Shown here piece by piece: positions 35,181-42,412 of a stretch of DNA of 64,000 nt; within the stretch, counting starts at the first letter, position 1, and every line of letters begins with the position of its first letter. This DNA comes from Acidobacteriota bacterium (GTDB taxonomy: Bacteria; Acidobacteriota; Terriglobia; Acidiferrales; UBA7541), in contig PMTV01000014.1 in assembly GCA_003167215.1 (NCBI GenBank), forward strand, positions 268,694 through 332,693. The letters run 5' to 3'. The notes beneath the pieces were generated by a model. It had not been told where the DNA came from and searched no databases. It was given only the letters and a program-made list of their open reading frames with translations. A program made the position numbers and the translations under genes.

Positions 35181-35199
35181 AAAACGCTTCAGGAAGCGT
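35181..35199 (-). terminator. Short terminator overlapping the padR stop
   Basis: Minus strand ACGCTT-CCTG-AAGCGT followed by TTTTC. The 6-bp stem begins across the last codons of the PadR gene. Confidence 0.5.
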
Positions 35200-35782
35200 A
35201 GTCCGGCCGGCGAGCCGGAGCGCGATGCCGCAACTCGCTCGACACCTTGCCAATCCACCGCAATTCCGTGCGGAATTGCGCGATCACCAGCTCCAGCATC
35301 CAAACAGCCTCGTGATAGCGGTGCCCAACTTCCCGACGAACGCTACGCAGCGTCATTTGTTCTCTGGCAAGCTCCGCTTGCAAAAATTCCCGCCTTCGCT
35401 CCAACTGCCGAGCGGTAATTCCCGGCCGCGCTTGCCAGGAAAGCGCTAGCCAGGTGAGAAAAGCCGGCCGGTCGCGCTGCACGGCCCAATCTTCGCGTCC
35501 GAGCGCGGAAGCAAGAGCCGCGCGGCCCTTGCCCGTAGTGCCAAACACTCGACGGTCCGGTCCTCCGGATGGCTCATCGCCGTCCGCGGCTGCGATCATT
35601 CCCGCGCGTGCCAGCTTCTCAATCGAGTAGTACACCTGTGGCCGCGAAACCCCCACCCAATCGCGCCATTGCCGCCGTTCGAGTTCCGCGTTGGCCTGAT
35701 AGCCGTGCATCGGCCGTTCTGCGAGCAAGCTCAACAGCACGAGATCGGGAGTCGTAAGACTGCTTGGCTTATTTTTTGGCAT
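35189..35782 (-). CDS. PadR-family transcriptional regulator
   Basis: A 197-residue regulator with the PadR winged helix (about 10-85): LLSLLAERPMHGYQANAELE, VSRPQVYYSIEKLARAGM and the wing GPDRRVFGTTGKG. The C-terminal half is a long helical dimerisation segment (FLQAELAREQMTLRSVRREV). It overlaps the Cdd1-type gene upstream by 14 bases, so the two form an operon. The dyad at 36094-36116 in the divergent promoter region is the natural candidate operator. PadR proteins usually repress and are released by small ligands; the effector is unknown here. Confidence 0.9.
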   Translation of the reverse strand: MPKNKPSSLTTPDLVLLSLLAERPMHGYQANAELERRQWRDWVGVSRPQVYYSIEKLARAGMIAAADGDEPSGGPDRRVFGTTGKGRAALASALGREDWAVQRDRPAFLTWLALSWQARPGITARQLERRREFLQAELAREQMTLRSVRREVGHRYHEAVWMLELVIAQFRTELRWIGKVSSELRHRAPARRPDYAS

Positions 35783-36053
35783 CGCGACCTTTCCGCCGGC
35801 GGCTCCAATACCACCACTGGCACTTTTCCGCGGGCAGCAAAGGGTTGCGAGCCTGCGCGACTGCCGCTTGGAATGTATCCAGACAACAAACGTCGATGCG
35901 CTCGCCCTTAATTCTGCAAAGCCTGTCGTACATCTTGCGGGGATTCTGCCGCGCGAGCTGGCTCATCGAGCCGACGCCCAGTAATTCAAAATCGCGAAGC
36001 ATCGCCGGCCCCACGGAAATCAAGTCCTGCAAACGGCGCTTGTGGGCTTGCAT
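35769..36053 (-). CDS. Cdd1-like helix-hairpin-helix protein
   Basis: From the ATG at 36053 (SD AAGGAGG, ideal spacing) the product is 94 residues: a helix-hairpin-helix segment (LQDLISVGPAMLRDFELLGV), MYDRLCRIKGERIDVCCLDT and a Trp-rich CQWWYWSRRRKG end. This is the small Cdd1/"pathogenicity locus" or mitomycin-resistance-like family, whose role is unknown. First gene of the pair with padR; divergent from a secreted VOC protein gene. Confidence 0.78.
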   Translation of the reverse strand: MQAHKRRLQDLISVGPAMLRDFELLGVGSMSQLARQNPRKMYDRLCRIKGERIDVCCLDTFQAAVAQARNPLLPAEKCQWWYWSRRRKGRDAKK

Positions 36054-36063
36054 AAAATCCTCC

Positions 36064-36092
36064 TTGACAAGCATACAGCTTCTGGATAACCT
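36064..36092 (+). promoter_or_regulatory. Predicted promoter of the secreted VOC gene
   Basis: TTGACA (36064-36069), 17-base spacer, TAACCT (36087-36092). The start would fall near 36099, inside the dyad at 36094-36116, so a protein bound there would block initiation. Confidence 0.5.
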
Positions 36093-36093
36093 T

Positions 36094-36116
36094 AACTAGT
36101 CTAAACAAGACTAGTT
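36094..36116. promoter_or_regulatory. Operator-like dyad between padR-Cdd1 and VOC genes
   Basis: Perfect 8-bp arms AACTAGTC / GACTAGTT with a 7-base spacer, in the divergent intergenic region. Size and symmetry suit a dimeric winged-helix regulator such as the adjacent PadR protein. There is no T tract, so it is not a terminator. Confidence 0.55.
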
Positions 36117-36139
36117 GCTTGGGGCAAGGAGAAAATGCA

Positions 36140-36625
36140 ATGCGCCCACAAATTTTCCTGCCGATTCTGATGCTCTTGCTGCTTCCCACTATTGTTTCGG
36201 CACAAGGAGACGAACACGTGAAACCCATCGCAGTGAAAAGAGTGACCGCGGTGCTTTTGGTGGATGAAATCGAGCCTTGCCTGAATTTCTGGGTGGACCG
36301 CTTGGGATTCACCAAAGCCGGTGAAGTTCCCGACGGCAACAAGCTCGTCTTCGTCATGCTGCAGAAAGGCTCAACCGAGGTGATGTATCAAACCTACGCC
36401 AGCGTCCAAAAAGACGATTCCCAGGCCGCCAAAGACATGCGCAAAGGCCCCACGTTCCTTTACGTCGAAGTCGACGATCTCGACGCCGTGATTGCCGCGC
36501 TAAAAGGAGTCCCTGTGGTGATGCCCGTGCGTACCACCTTCTACGGCGCCAGGGAAATCGGTGTGAAAGACCCCGCCGGCCACGTCGTCACCTTTGCCCA
36601 ATACGGGCCCGCCCCGCAGCACTAA
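36140..36625 (+). CDS. Secreted VOC (glyoxalase-fold) protein
   Basis: With the ATG at 36140 (SD AAGGAG, 7 bases) it is 161 residues: signal peptide (PQIFLPILMLLLLPTIVSAQ) followed by one VOC domain of two beta-alpha-beta3 halves (VTAVLLVDEIEPCLNFWVDR, GAREIGVKDPAGHVVTFAQY). The Glu in MYVEVDD-like FLYVEVDDLD and the terminal DPAGH fit the glyoxalase/bleomycin-resistance fold. Export of a VOC domain is unusual; most are cytosolic. It is probably controlled by the adjacent PadR. Substrate unknown. Confidence 0.82.
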   Translation: MRPQIFLPILMLLLLPTIVSAQGDEHVKPIAVKRVTAVLLVDEIEPCLNFWVDRLGFTKAGEVPDGNKLVFVMLQKGSTEVMYQTYASVQKDDSQAAKDMRKGPTFLYVEVDDLDAVIAALKGVPVVMPVRTTFYGAREIGVKDPAGHVVTFAQYGPAPQH

Positions 36626-36751
36626 ATGAGGAGAGCCAGGCGCGCGCCGTCAGCGGAAACATTCGTCCTTTTATGAAAGGCGGGTGGCTGTGTTGGTTCC
36701 GCCCAGAATCGAGTTTTCGTCCGTAATTTCGCTTTTCGGAATGGGAGCAGT

Positions 36752-37174
36752 TCAGTCGGCTGCCGGGCCGGCAAAGAGGATGAGATTCTCATCTGGATCT
36801 GAAACGATAAACGTTCTGGCACCCCACGGCTCCTTCTTAAGTGCTTGGTCGAAGGAGACTCCTGCAGCCTGATAACTCAGAAACAGCTGTTTGATTTCGT
36901 TCGACGTGGCAACCGTGATGGACGCGGACAGCAGATGTTCGCGCTTTCGAACATCTGCAACGAACAAAGGTTCGCAGACCAGCCTCAAATTGAGTCGTGC
37001 ATTGTCGCGGACAACCTGCCCGTAGTATGGCGGATCGCCATAGATGAATTCGACCGCGAAGCCTAGCTTGTTTGTATAGAAATCACACGACTTCTTGATG
37101 TCCGCAACGAAGAGTTGTGCCTCCATTGAAGTGAGAACGGGACGTGGCGTCGCTTGTCTGGGTTCATCGGTCAT
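36752..37174 (-). CDS. VOC-family protein
   Basis: From the ATG at 37174 it has 140 residues; the frame is open to 37378 but the extra part has no VOC similarity. One glyoxalase-like domain: MEAQLFVADIKKSCDFYTNK, RLNLRLVCEP, WGARTFIVSDPDENLILFA. A weak SD (AGGAG, 9 bases) is present. Cytosolic, with no signal peptide, unlike the VOC protein at 36140. Function unknown; fosfomycin/bleomycin-type or dioxygenase-type roles cannot be told apart. Confidence 0.75.
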   Translation of the reverse strand: MTDEPRQATPRPVLTSMEAQLFVADIKKSCDFYTNKLGFAVEFIYGDPPYYGQVVRDNARLNLRLVCEPLFVADVRKREHLLSASITVATSNEIKQLFLSYQAAGVSFDQALKKEPWGARTFIVSDPDENLILFAGPAAD

Positions 37175-37456
37175 GGCATCGGCTCCTGATTTGAGCGCCC
37201 GCCACCGTCGAAACCCATTTGCCGCGCGCGGCTTGCCGCTACCGGGACAGAAGTTCATATTAGCGTCCAGCGGGTTTGTATTGGCGGCAGATACACTCGG
37301 TACGTCCAGACTCCCAGCAGGCTTGTCCGAAAAGATGTCGTAACCCCGTGGCCCCAGCAGTGCATCATCCATTTTCATCGTATTCCCATAGGACCAGTAA
37401 TGCGCTAGATGGCAAAAAATTCAGAAAAAAGGCACATTCCCGGCAGTTGTACCACC

Positions 37457-37494
37457 AAAAAAAATCGGCTTTGTCAGAGTCACGAGCAAGGCCG
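37457..37494 (-). terminator. Orphan terminator-like hairpin
   Basis: On the minus strand CGGCCTTG (37487-37494) pairs with CAAAGCCG (37466-37473; one G-U pair) across a 13-base loop and is followed by A then eight T. No minus-strand gene lies upstream of it, so it may end an unannotated short RNA or be a relic. Confidence 0.4.
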
Positions 37495-37665
37495 TTTGAT
37501 TTTTATCCGCGCGCAAGAGCAACCTACGTTGTTCTGGCGGGTGATGTCTGAAGGGTCCGGATTTTGACTTGAACCGTAAATCCTCACCCTCGCCCACTAC
37601 CCCATTCCCCAAATGGGGATCTCCCACTCGAAATAAAACACTTACCCAGCGCGTCCGTTTTACTC

Positions 37666-37694
37666 TTGACTTATATGTACTAATATGTTAACAT
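37666..37694 (+). promoter_or_regulatory. Promoter with overlapping palindrome, ahead of the small ORF
   Basis: TTGACT (37666-37671), 17-base spacer, TAACAT (37689-37694). The perfect 10-bp palindrome ATGTTAACAT (37685-37694) covers the -10, and ATGT occurs again at 37675. This AT-rich patch differs from the GC-rich surroundings. A repressor bound to the palindrome could shut the promoter. Confidence 0.5.
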
Positions 37695-37696
37695 GA

Positions 37697-37724
37697 CCTG
37701 GCGGGTTATCGAGTCCCCGCCAGG
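37697..37724 (+). promoter_or_regulatory. Leader hairpin that occludes the Shine-Dalgarno
   Basis: Perfect 9-bp stem CCTGGCGGG / CCCGCCAGG with a 10-base loop. The right arm ends inside the AGGAGG SD (37722-37727) of the ORF at 37732, so folding would hide the ribosome-binding site. The predicted transcript start (about 37701) is within the left arm, which may weaken the fold. Confidence 0.5.
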
Positions 37725-37731
37725 AGGCCAT

Positions 37732-37944
37732 ATGTATGGCGGCGCCCAACTTAGGCGTGCGGCCGAGTTTCTGCAAGACCTCGAGAAGAACCTCGCTTCG
37801 CCTATGACCAATACCGCCCCAATCCCGCCGTCCGTGTCTGCTCTCAAAAACCCACAATCCACAAACCCTCAGGAGACTCCCAGTGCCCCTCCACTCGCAA
37901 CCCCTCAACACACCAACTTCGCCGATCTCCCTCGCTGCGACTAG
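37732..37944 (+). CDS. Small protein of unknown function
   Basis: A 70-residue ORF starting at ATG with a perfect AGGAGG SD. The N-terminal third (MYGGAQLRRAAEFLQDLEKN) is an amphipathic helix; the rest is Pro/Thr/Asn/Ser-rich and looks disordered, ending FADLPRCD. I have an unverified memory of acidobacterial proteins that begin this way and continue into a Cys/His-rich domain, in which case this would be a truncated copy. Its promoter, palindrome and SD-burying hairpin argue that it is or was expressed. Confidence 0.5.
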   Translation: MYGGAQLRRAAEFLQDLEKNLASPMTNTAPIPPSVSALKNPQSTNPQETPSAPPLATPQHTNFADLPRCD

Positions 37945-37999
37945 AAGCCGCCACTCTAGCTGTAAAACAGCGAGCCCCTCGCCGAGTGCGAAATCATTG

Positions 38000-38077
38000 C
38001 TACCCGGTTCTGGTCAAAATGTAGAATGCGACGTAACTCACTCAAAACAAACCATCGGGGAATTTCTACCCGGGGCC
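38000..38077 (+). repeat. Structured repeat, copy 1
   Basis: Contains CTACCCGGTTCTGG at 38000, AGAAT at offset 23, ACTCACTCAAAACAAAC from offset 36, and a second CTACCCGG at offset 66. The same landmarks at the same offsets define copies 2 and 3. Translated in the frame shared with the TonB gene it contains THSKQT. Confidence 0.65.
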
Positions 38078-38156
38078 AGAACTCCGCAGTTTGGATCCCG
38101 GACGCTTTTGCGGGACGCGCAATGCCGCGCGCGAATTTCAATCGCGATGCCTCTTT

Positions 38157-38234
38157 CTAATCGAGAATGTGAATTATTAGAATCCCCGCTAACCCACAGA
38201 AAACAAACGATCGCGTCCCGCTCTAATCGAGAAC
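38157..38234 (+). repeat. Structured repeat, copy 2 (diverged)
   Basis: CTAATCGAGAA at 38157 and again at 38223 (offset 66); AGAAT at offset 22; ACCCACAGAAAACAAAC in the middle. The most diverged copy, but with the same 66-base spacing. Encodes THRKQT in the same frame as copy 1. Confidence 0.55.
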
Positions 38235-38290
38235 TTTCAACCAATTCGCGTCGCGGAAATTCTCACAATCCGATCTTTGTTCTGCACTTT

Positions 38291-38368
38291 CTAACCGGTT
38301 CTGGCTCGCAAACAGAATTCTCCGTAACTCACTCAAAACACGAGAAGACGCGAAGTCTAACCGGTTCT
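38291..38368 (+). repeat. Structured repeat, copy 3
   Basis: CTAACCGGTTCTGG at 38291, CTAACCGGTTCTAG at 38357 (offset 66), AGAAT at offset 23, ACTCACTCAAAACAC in the middle. Closest to copy 1. Encodes THSKHE in the shared frame. Confidence 0.65.
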
Positions 38369-38494
38369 AGAATTGCACAACACGCTCCGGGCGCGTCGCG
38401 CCCTTTCTTGCCTGGCCTGCTATCCTTAGCGCCCTTGTCTCGTCTGCCTAAAAATGCAGCCGCTTCAACTCCCAACGCATCGTACTCCTTCGGG

Positions 38495-38500
38495 TATAAT
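38495..38500 (+). promoter_or_regulatory. Consensus -10 just before the TonB-family start
   Basis: TATAAT ending 10 bases before the ATG at 38510. Transcription would begin almost at the ATG, implying a leaderless or near-leaderless mRNA, or else use of the ATG at 38582. No clear -35. Confidence 0.45.
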
Positions 38501-38509
38501 GCCACGCAC

Positions 38510-40225
38510 ATGACTACAGGCTCCTCTCAGGGTACCCAGCGCGCGCCCATAACTCCGCCCTCCAGTGAGCTTCATAACTCAATGGCGGAGCTGCCTGTGC
38601 ATTCGCGTTTGCCCAGGCTCGATCTTGGCGTGGATTGGGAATCCCCCTGGGAGGAATTCCGCTCCAGCGTGCGCGATTTCTTCCGCGGCCCGCGCGCTGC
38701 CGTGGACGCCGACGCCCCTCAGGATTCCCAGCTCCGCGTCCACTGGATCGATGGGCACCTGCCGCGTCGCGCGTTTGCGGCATCGTTTGTCTGGCATGTC
38801 ATCCTCGTAACCATCCTGTTGCTTCCCATCTGGGGTTTTCTTGCCAACGCCGAGCCGACTCTTCCCATGCCGCGAATCGAGCTGACTTACGTTCCAGCGC
38901 AGGATCTTCGGCCCATCTCTTTGCCCGGGAATCACCCTAAGCCCAGCCCGACCGGCGATCCTGCCAAGCCGCTGCCGCGCAGTGGAGCAGACGCATTTCA
39001 TCCACGCCAGACGATTCTTTCGCAGCCGGTGAAAATCACGCACCCGCGCCAAACGTTAATTCAACCCGACGCGCCGGCGACGCCGCCAAAGATGGTCCCG
39101 CAAATGCCCAACATCGCGGAGTGGGCTGCCACTTCGCCCCAGCCCGCGAAGCCTCAACTCCGAATTTCTCCTTCCGTTGTTGCTCCGCGAGTGCAACATC
39201 GCGCCATCGCTGATCTAACCGCGCCGGACGTGGCCAACACTGAAAGAAACGAAGGCCAATTGAACATCGCTTCGTCGCCTAACGCGAACGCGGAACCGAA
39301 ACTGCCCGTGAATCCAATGTCCAAGCCCGTCGCCGAACGGCGTAACGCGCACGCCGACGCTGGTGCTGCTCCTGTAATCGGCCCGGCAACTTCGGCTGGC
39401 GACGAAAGTCTGCACCGTTTGATCGCGATTTCCGCAGCGCCTGCGCCCCCCGCGCCGGAAGTCAGCGTGCCGCAAGGAAATCTTGCAGCGCGCATCGCGA
39501 TTTCTCCCGAAGGAGCCAGAGCTGGCGCTCCTGGTGGTTCGGAAAACGCTGCTGAAAGTAATGGAGGGTCGGGTGGAACGGCGGCCAGTGCTGGTGGCGC
39601 CGGAACAAACTCCGGAGCGAACGTAAATTCGGCTCCGGGTGGCGTAAATATTAGCGGCGGCAACGGACACGCCGGCAGCGCGGGAGCTGGAACTGCAGGA
39701 AATCATTCCGGCGGAATAATTTTGAAGCCTATGTCGAAAATTCCATCGCGGCCTGATCCGTCGCATGAACAACCCATTGTTTTGAGCAAGATCGATCCCG
39801 GCCTCCCGCCGGAAAAAATTCTCTCCGGCAAAGAGGTTTTCACCATGCGTGTGGACATGCCGAATCTAACGAGTTCGAGCGGAAGCTGGGTCCTGAATTT
39901 CGCGCAAATAGACGATAATTTGCCCGTCTATGAACGGCCGAAGGGAAAGCTGTCCGGTCCCGTTCCTCTGCGCAAAGTGGATCCAAAATATCCGCAGTCA
40001 GCGATTAAAGAGCGGATCGACGGCGAAGTGATTCTCTACGCCATTATTCGTAAAGACGGCCATGTGGACAGCATTCAACTGGTCCGCGGAGTCGATCCCT
40101 TGCTCGATCAAAATGCCATGGAAGCGCTCGCGCGCTGGCAATTTCGTCCGGCAACCCGCGAAGGCCAGCCTGTGGACCTTGAGGCTGTCATTCACATTCC
40201 ATTCCATTTCAATCCGCCGGAATAG
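38510..40225 (+). CDS. TonB-family energy-transducer-like protein
   Basis: From the ATG at 38510 the product is 571 residues; ATG 38582 is an alternative. The same frame is open back to 37883, but that part is the repeat region. Layout: cytoplasmic N terminus (DWESPWEEFRSSVRDFF), one TM helix (about 104-123, ASFVWHVILVTILLLPIWGF), about 330 residues of Pro-, Ala- and then Gly/Ser/Asn-rich periplasm-spanning linker, and a C-terminal TonB domain of about 90 residues (VDPKYPQSAIKERIDGEVIL, LLDQNAMEALARWQFRPATR). TonB proteins pass proton-motive energy to outer-membrane receptors. No ExbB/ExbD genes are adjacent. Confidence 0.87.
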   Translation: MTTGSSQGTQRAPITPPSSELHNSMAELPVHSRLPRLDLGVDWESPWEEFRSSVRDFFRGPRAAVDADAPQDSQLRVHWIDGHLPRRAFAASFVWHVILVTILLLPIWGFLANAEPTLPMPRIELTYVPAQDLRPISLPGNHPKPSPTGDPAKPLPRSGADAFHPRQTILSQPVKITHPRQTLIQPDAPATPPKMVPQMPNIAEWAATSPQPAKPQLRISPSVVAPRVQHRAIADLTAPDVANTERNEGQLNIASSPNANAEPKLPVNPMSKPVAERRNAHADAGAAPVIGPATSAGDESLHRLIAISAAPAPPAPEVSVPQGNLAARIAISPEGARAGAPGGSENAAESNGGSGGTAASAGGAGTNSGANVNSAPGGVNISGGNGHAGSAGAGTAGNHSGGIILKPMSKIPSRPDPSHEQPIVLSKIDPGLPPEKILSGKEVFTMRVDMPNLTSSSGSWVLNFAQIDDNLPVYERPKGKLSGPVPLRKVDPKYPQSAIKERIDGEVILYAIIRKDGHVDSIQLVRGVDPLLDQNAMEALARWQFRPATREGQPVDLEAVIHIPFHFNPPE

Positions 40226-40267
40226 CTCCAATGGAAAATATGAATATTCCTGCGCCGCGATGTCACG

Positions 40268-41254
40268 CTACCTTGAGGAAGTCTGGGCCGTGCGCTGCGG
40301 CTCCGCGGCTTTTTCTTCCAGAAGCTTGACCAACGCGACAAGCGTGAAGCTCACGGGCGTAGCGATTCCGAGTTCCTTACCGCGTCGAACCACGTATCCG
40401 TTCAGCGAATCAATCTCCGTGCGCTTGCCGCGGGCGAGATCCTGCGCCGTGGAGGAAGTCGCTTGATCGCTGATACTCTCAAGGAATTTCAGACCCATGG
40501 AAATAAAATCCACTTCGGGCAGCGCTACTCCGGAGGCGCGCCCCACCGCCGCGGTCTCCGCGATCGCTTGCCTCATAACCTCGCGCGTGTGCTCGTTTCG
40601 CGCCGCGCTGGCGTAACTGGTTTGGGTAATCGCGGTCACCGCATTTCCCGCGCAGTTCATGATGAATTTCGTCCACAGGTCCACTTCGATGTCCGGCGAA
40701 ATCCGGCAAGGCACCTTCGCTGACGTGAAGAGTGAAGCGACGCGCTCCGCCCGCGATGGCTGCGAGGCGGCAGCGGCTCCGCTGTCCTTTAGTTCGCCGA
40801 CAACAAGCTCACCGCGGCCCGAATGCTTCACGTGGCCCGGTTCGGGGAGCGCCGCGGCGACATACACCACAGCAGGCAGAGCCTCAATCCCCGATGCCGC
40901 GCGAATCCGCGCGACGTTGTCGACTCCGTTTTGCAAACTTACAACAACGGCACCCTTGGCGAGATGTGGCGCAAGCGATCGGGCAGCTTCTTCCGTGTCC
41001 GTGGTTTTCACGCAGAATAGAATCACGTCTGCGTCGCGCGCGGCGGACACTTCCACTGAAGCTCCTATCGCGACACGTTCCTGGAAAGAAGCGGCGTCCA
41101 GAAAAAGACCGCCCGCGCGTATTGCCTCCACATGGGCCGGTCGGGCAATCAGCGTAACTTGCGAGCCTGCGCGCGCCAGCATGCCGCCAAAATAAGAGCC
41201 CACCGCGCCGGCGCCGAGCACGGCAACTCGAACCTGCGAGTCTGTGGAGTTCAT
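40268..41254 (-). CDS. panE: 2-dehydropantoate 2-reductase (PanE/ApbA family)
   Basis: 328 residues. The N-terminal Rossmann fold begins VRVAVLGAGAVGSYFGGMLA (near 9), and FCVKTTDTEEAARSL and VVSLQNGVDN are typical of ketopantoate reductase. The C-terminal ApbA_C domain carries the catalytic Lys and substrate Asn region (DLWTKFIMNCAGNAVTAITQ), ending SFTLVALVKLLEEK. It reduces ketopantoate to pantoate for coenzyme A synthesis; paralogues with other substrates exist, so the symbol is probable rather than certain. It ends 42 bases from the convergent TonB gene. Confidence 0.85.
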   Translation of the reverse strand: MNSTDSQVRVAVLGAGAVGSYFGGMLARAGSQVTLIARPAHVEAIRAGGLFLDAASFQERVAIGASVEVSAARDADVILFCVKTTDTEEAARSLAPHLAKGAVVVSLQNGVDNVARIRAASGIEALPAVVYVAAALPEPGHVKHSGRGELVVGELKDSGAAAASQPSRAERVASLFTSAKVPCRISPDIEVDLWTKFIMNCAGNAVTAITQTSYASAARNEHTREVMRQAIAETAAVGRASGVALPEVDFISMGLKFLESISDQATSSTAQDLARGKRTEIDSLNGYVVRRGKELGIATPVSFTLVALVKLLEEKAAEPQRTAQTSSR

Positions 41255-41300
41255 CGGCGCGGCATCGTTGGACTCATGGATTCTTGTGCTCTTCAGCGTG

Positions 41301-41987
41301 CTAGAAATGGCTTCGCAGTTCCCGAAAGCTGGTAAGGATCAAGAGTTTTCCCGCGCCGCTCTCCAGCTCGCATTTTTCAAGCTCCCAGGTGGCCGAGTGC
41401 GGAATGAATACCGCGCTCAGTCCGGCATGAAGAGCGGGGTTGATATCGCTGCGCGGACTGTTGCCCACCATCCAGCCGTGCGTTTTCACAATTTTAAATT
41501 GTTCGATCATGCGTTCGTACAAGCTGGGGTCTTTTTCCAGCACGATTTCGATGGAGTCGAAATACGGTTGCAAACCGGAGCGCTCGACTTTTGCAGCTTG
41601 CTCGGCGGGCTCGCCCTTGGTCAACAGAATCAAACGATGATGTTTCGCGAGATACGCAAGGGTTTCGGGGACGCCATCGAGAATATGCGGCGGAGTGGCC
41701 TCGAGTTCCGCAGCCATCCTTTCGATTTCCTGAACCAGCTCGCGCTTCGCGGCGTTCCCTGCAAGTTTCAGGTATGTTTCTTCCAGAGAGCGGCGAAAAC
41801 TTCGAACACCGTAACCGTGCTGGCGGATATTGCGGCGTTCGGTCTCGTTCAGGATGTGGCGGATATATTCGCGGGTGTAGCCGAGATGTTCGAGCTGGGT
41901 AATAAAATGGTCGATGGTCTTTTCAAAGAAAATATTGTTTTCCCAGAGGGTGTCGTCCGCATCGATGAGTATTGTATGCCTTGCCAT
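41301..41987 (-). CDS. HAD-family hydrolase
   Basis: 228 residues from the ATG at 41987 (SD AAGAGA). Motif I is ILIDADDTLWENN (nucleophile Asp in DxDxT), motif II is LLTKG, motif III includes KIVKTHGWMVGNSPRSDI, where the N-S-x-R-S-D pattern provides the acidic residues. A helical cap (about 20-95) makes it a subfamily I phosphatase-like enzyme. Substrate unknown. It lies 46 bases upstream of panE on the same strand. Confidence 0.85.
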   Translation of the reverse strand: MARHTILIDADDTLWENNIFFEKTIDHFITQLEHLGYTREYIRHILNETERRNIRQHGYGVRSFRRSLEETYLKLAGNAAKRELVQEIERMAAELEATPPHILDGVPETLAYLAKHHRLILLTKGEPAEQAAKVERSGLQPYFDSIEIVLEKDPSLYERMIEQFKIVKTHGWMVGNSPRSDINPALHAGLSAVFIPHSATWELEKCELESGAGKLLILTSFRELRSHF

Positions 41988-42107
41988 ACGATTCTCTTTT
42001 AAGAGCTCTCCTGCGTTAACAAAGACAAAGAACCGTACAAGCGACAAAAGCTTATTTGCTTCGCGGGCGCACGGAACCGGGATTCTTGGCGCTGCGCCCC
42101 GGAGTTT

Positions 42108-42338
42108 TCAAGCGGAGGCTTTGCGCGCACCGGAAGCAATTTGCTCCAGAATTGTGCGTGCGATGTTCTGCATCTCGCCGAAACGCGTGAGGTAATCTTG
42201 GAATTCGCGGTTTAGATCGAGAGCCAACGTCGCATCGAGCTTTGTCCGCAGGATCATATCGCGCAGATGCACGGGATGCGGCAACACCGCGTCGTCCCTC
42301 AGTTCGTCCAGCGCCAGATTCGGATCGTAGTGATACAT
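42108..42338 (-). CDS. Small hypothetical protein
   Basis: 76 residues from the ATG at 42338, which has a GGGAGG box 4 bases upstream. The product (MYHYDPNLALDELRDDAVLP, then a helical LDLNREFQDYLTRFGEMQN) is soluble and mostly helical. Family not recognised. The SD and the Leu/Glu helix periodicity are the only support for calling it a gene. Confidence 0.55.
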   Translation of the reverse strand: MYHYDPNLALDELRDDAVLPHPVHLRDMILRTKLDATLALDLNREFQDYLTRFGEMQNIARTILEQIASGARKASA

Positions 42339-42412
42339 GTGCCCTCCCACGCGGGACAGCGGAAAACACATTCTACCTCGTTTCGATAAAATCGTACGAC
42401 TTTCGGGAATCG

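Larger units (their letters stand above)
37175..37731. other. Long intergenic region with hairpin and promoter signals
   Basis: 557 bases with no gene I can support. It holds a minus-strand terminator-like hairpin (37457-37494), a small GC hairpin near 37610-37621 (CCCCAAATGGGG) and, at its right end, a promoter, a palindrome and a leader hairpin belonging to the small ORF at 37732. Confidence 0.5.

Noticed and set aside
37945..38380. CRISPR array or tandem repeat
   Set aside because: Only three diverged copies, spaced unequally (157 and 134 bases), with the motif doubled inside each unit; no identical direct repeats and no cas genes.
37883..38509. N-terminal extension of the TonB-family frame as coding sequence
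   Set aside because: Low-complexity Ser/Arg/Thr translation dominated by the three repeats, no signal or TonB feature, and a -10 element just before ATG 38510. Retained only as an alternative.
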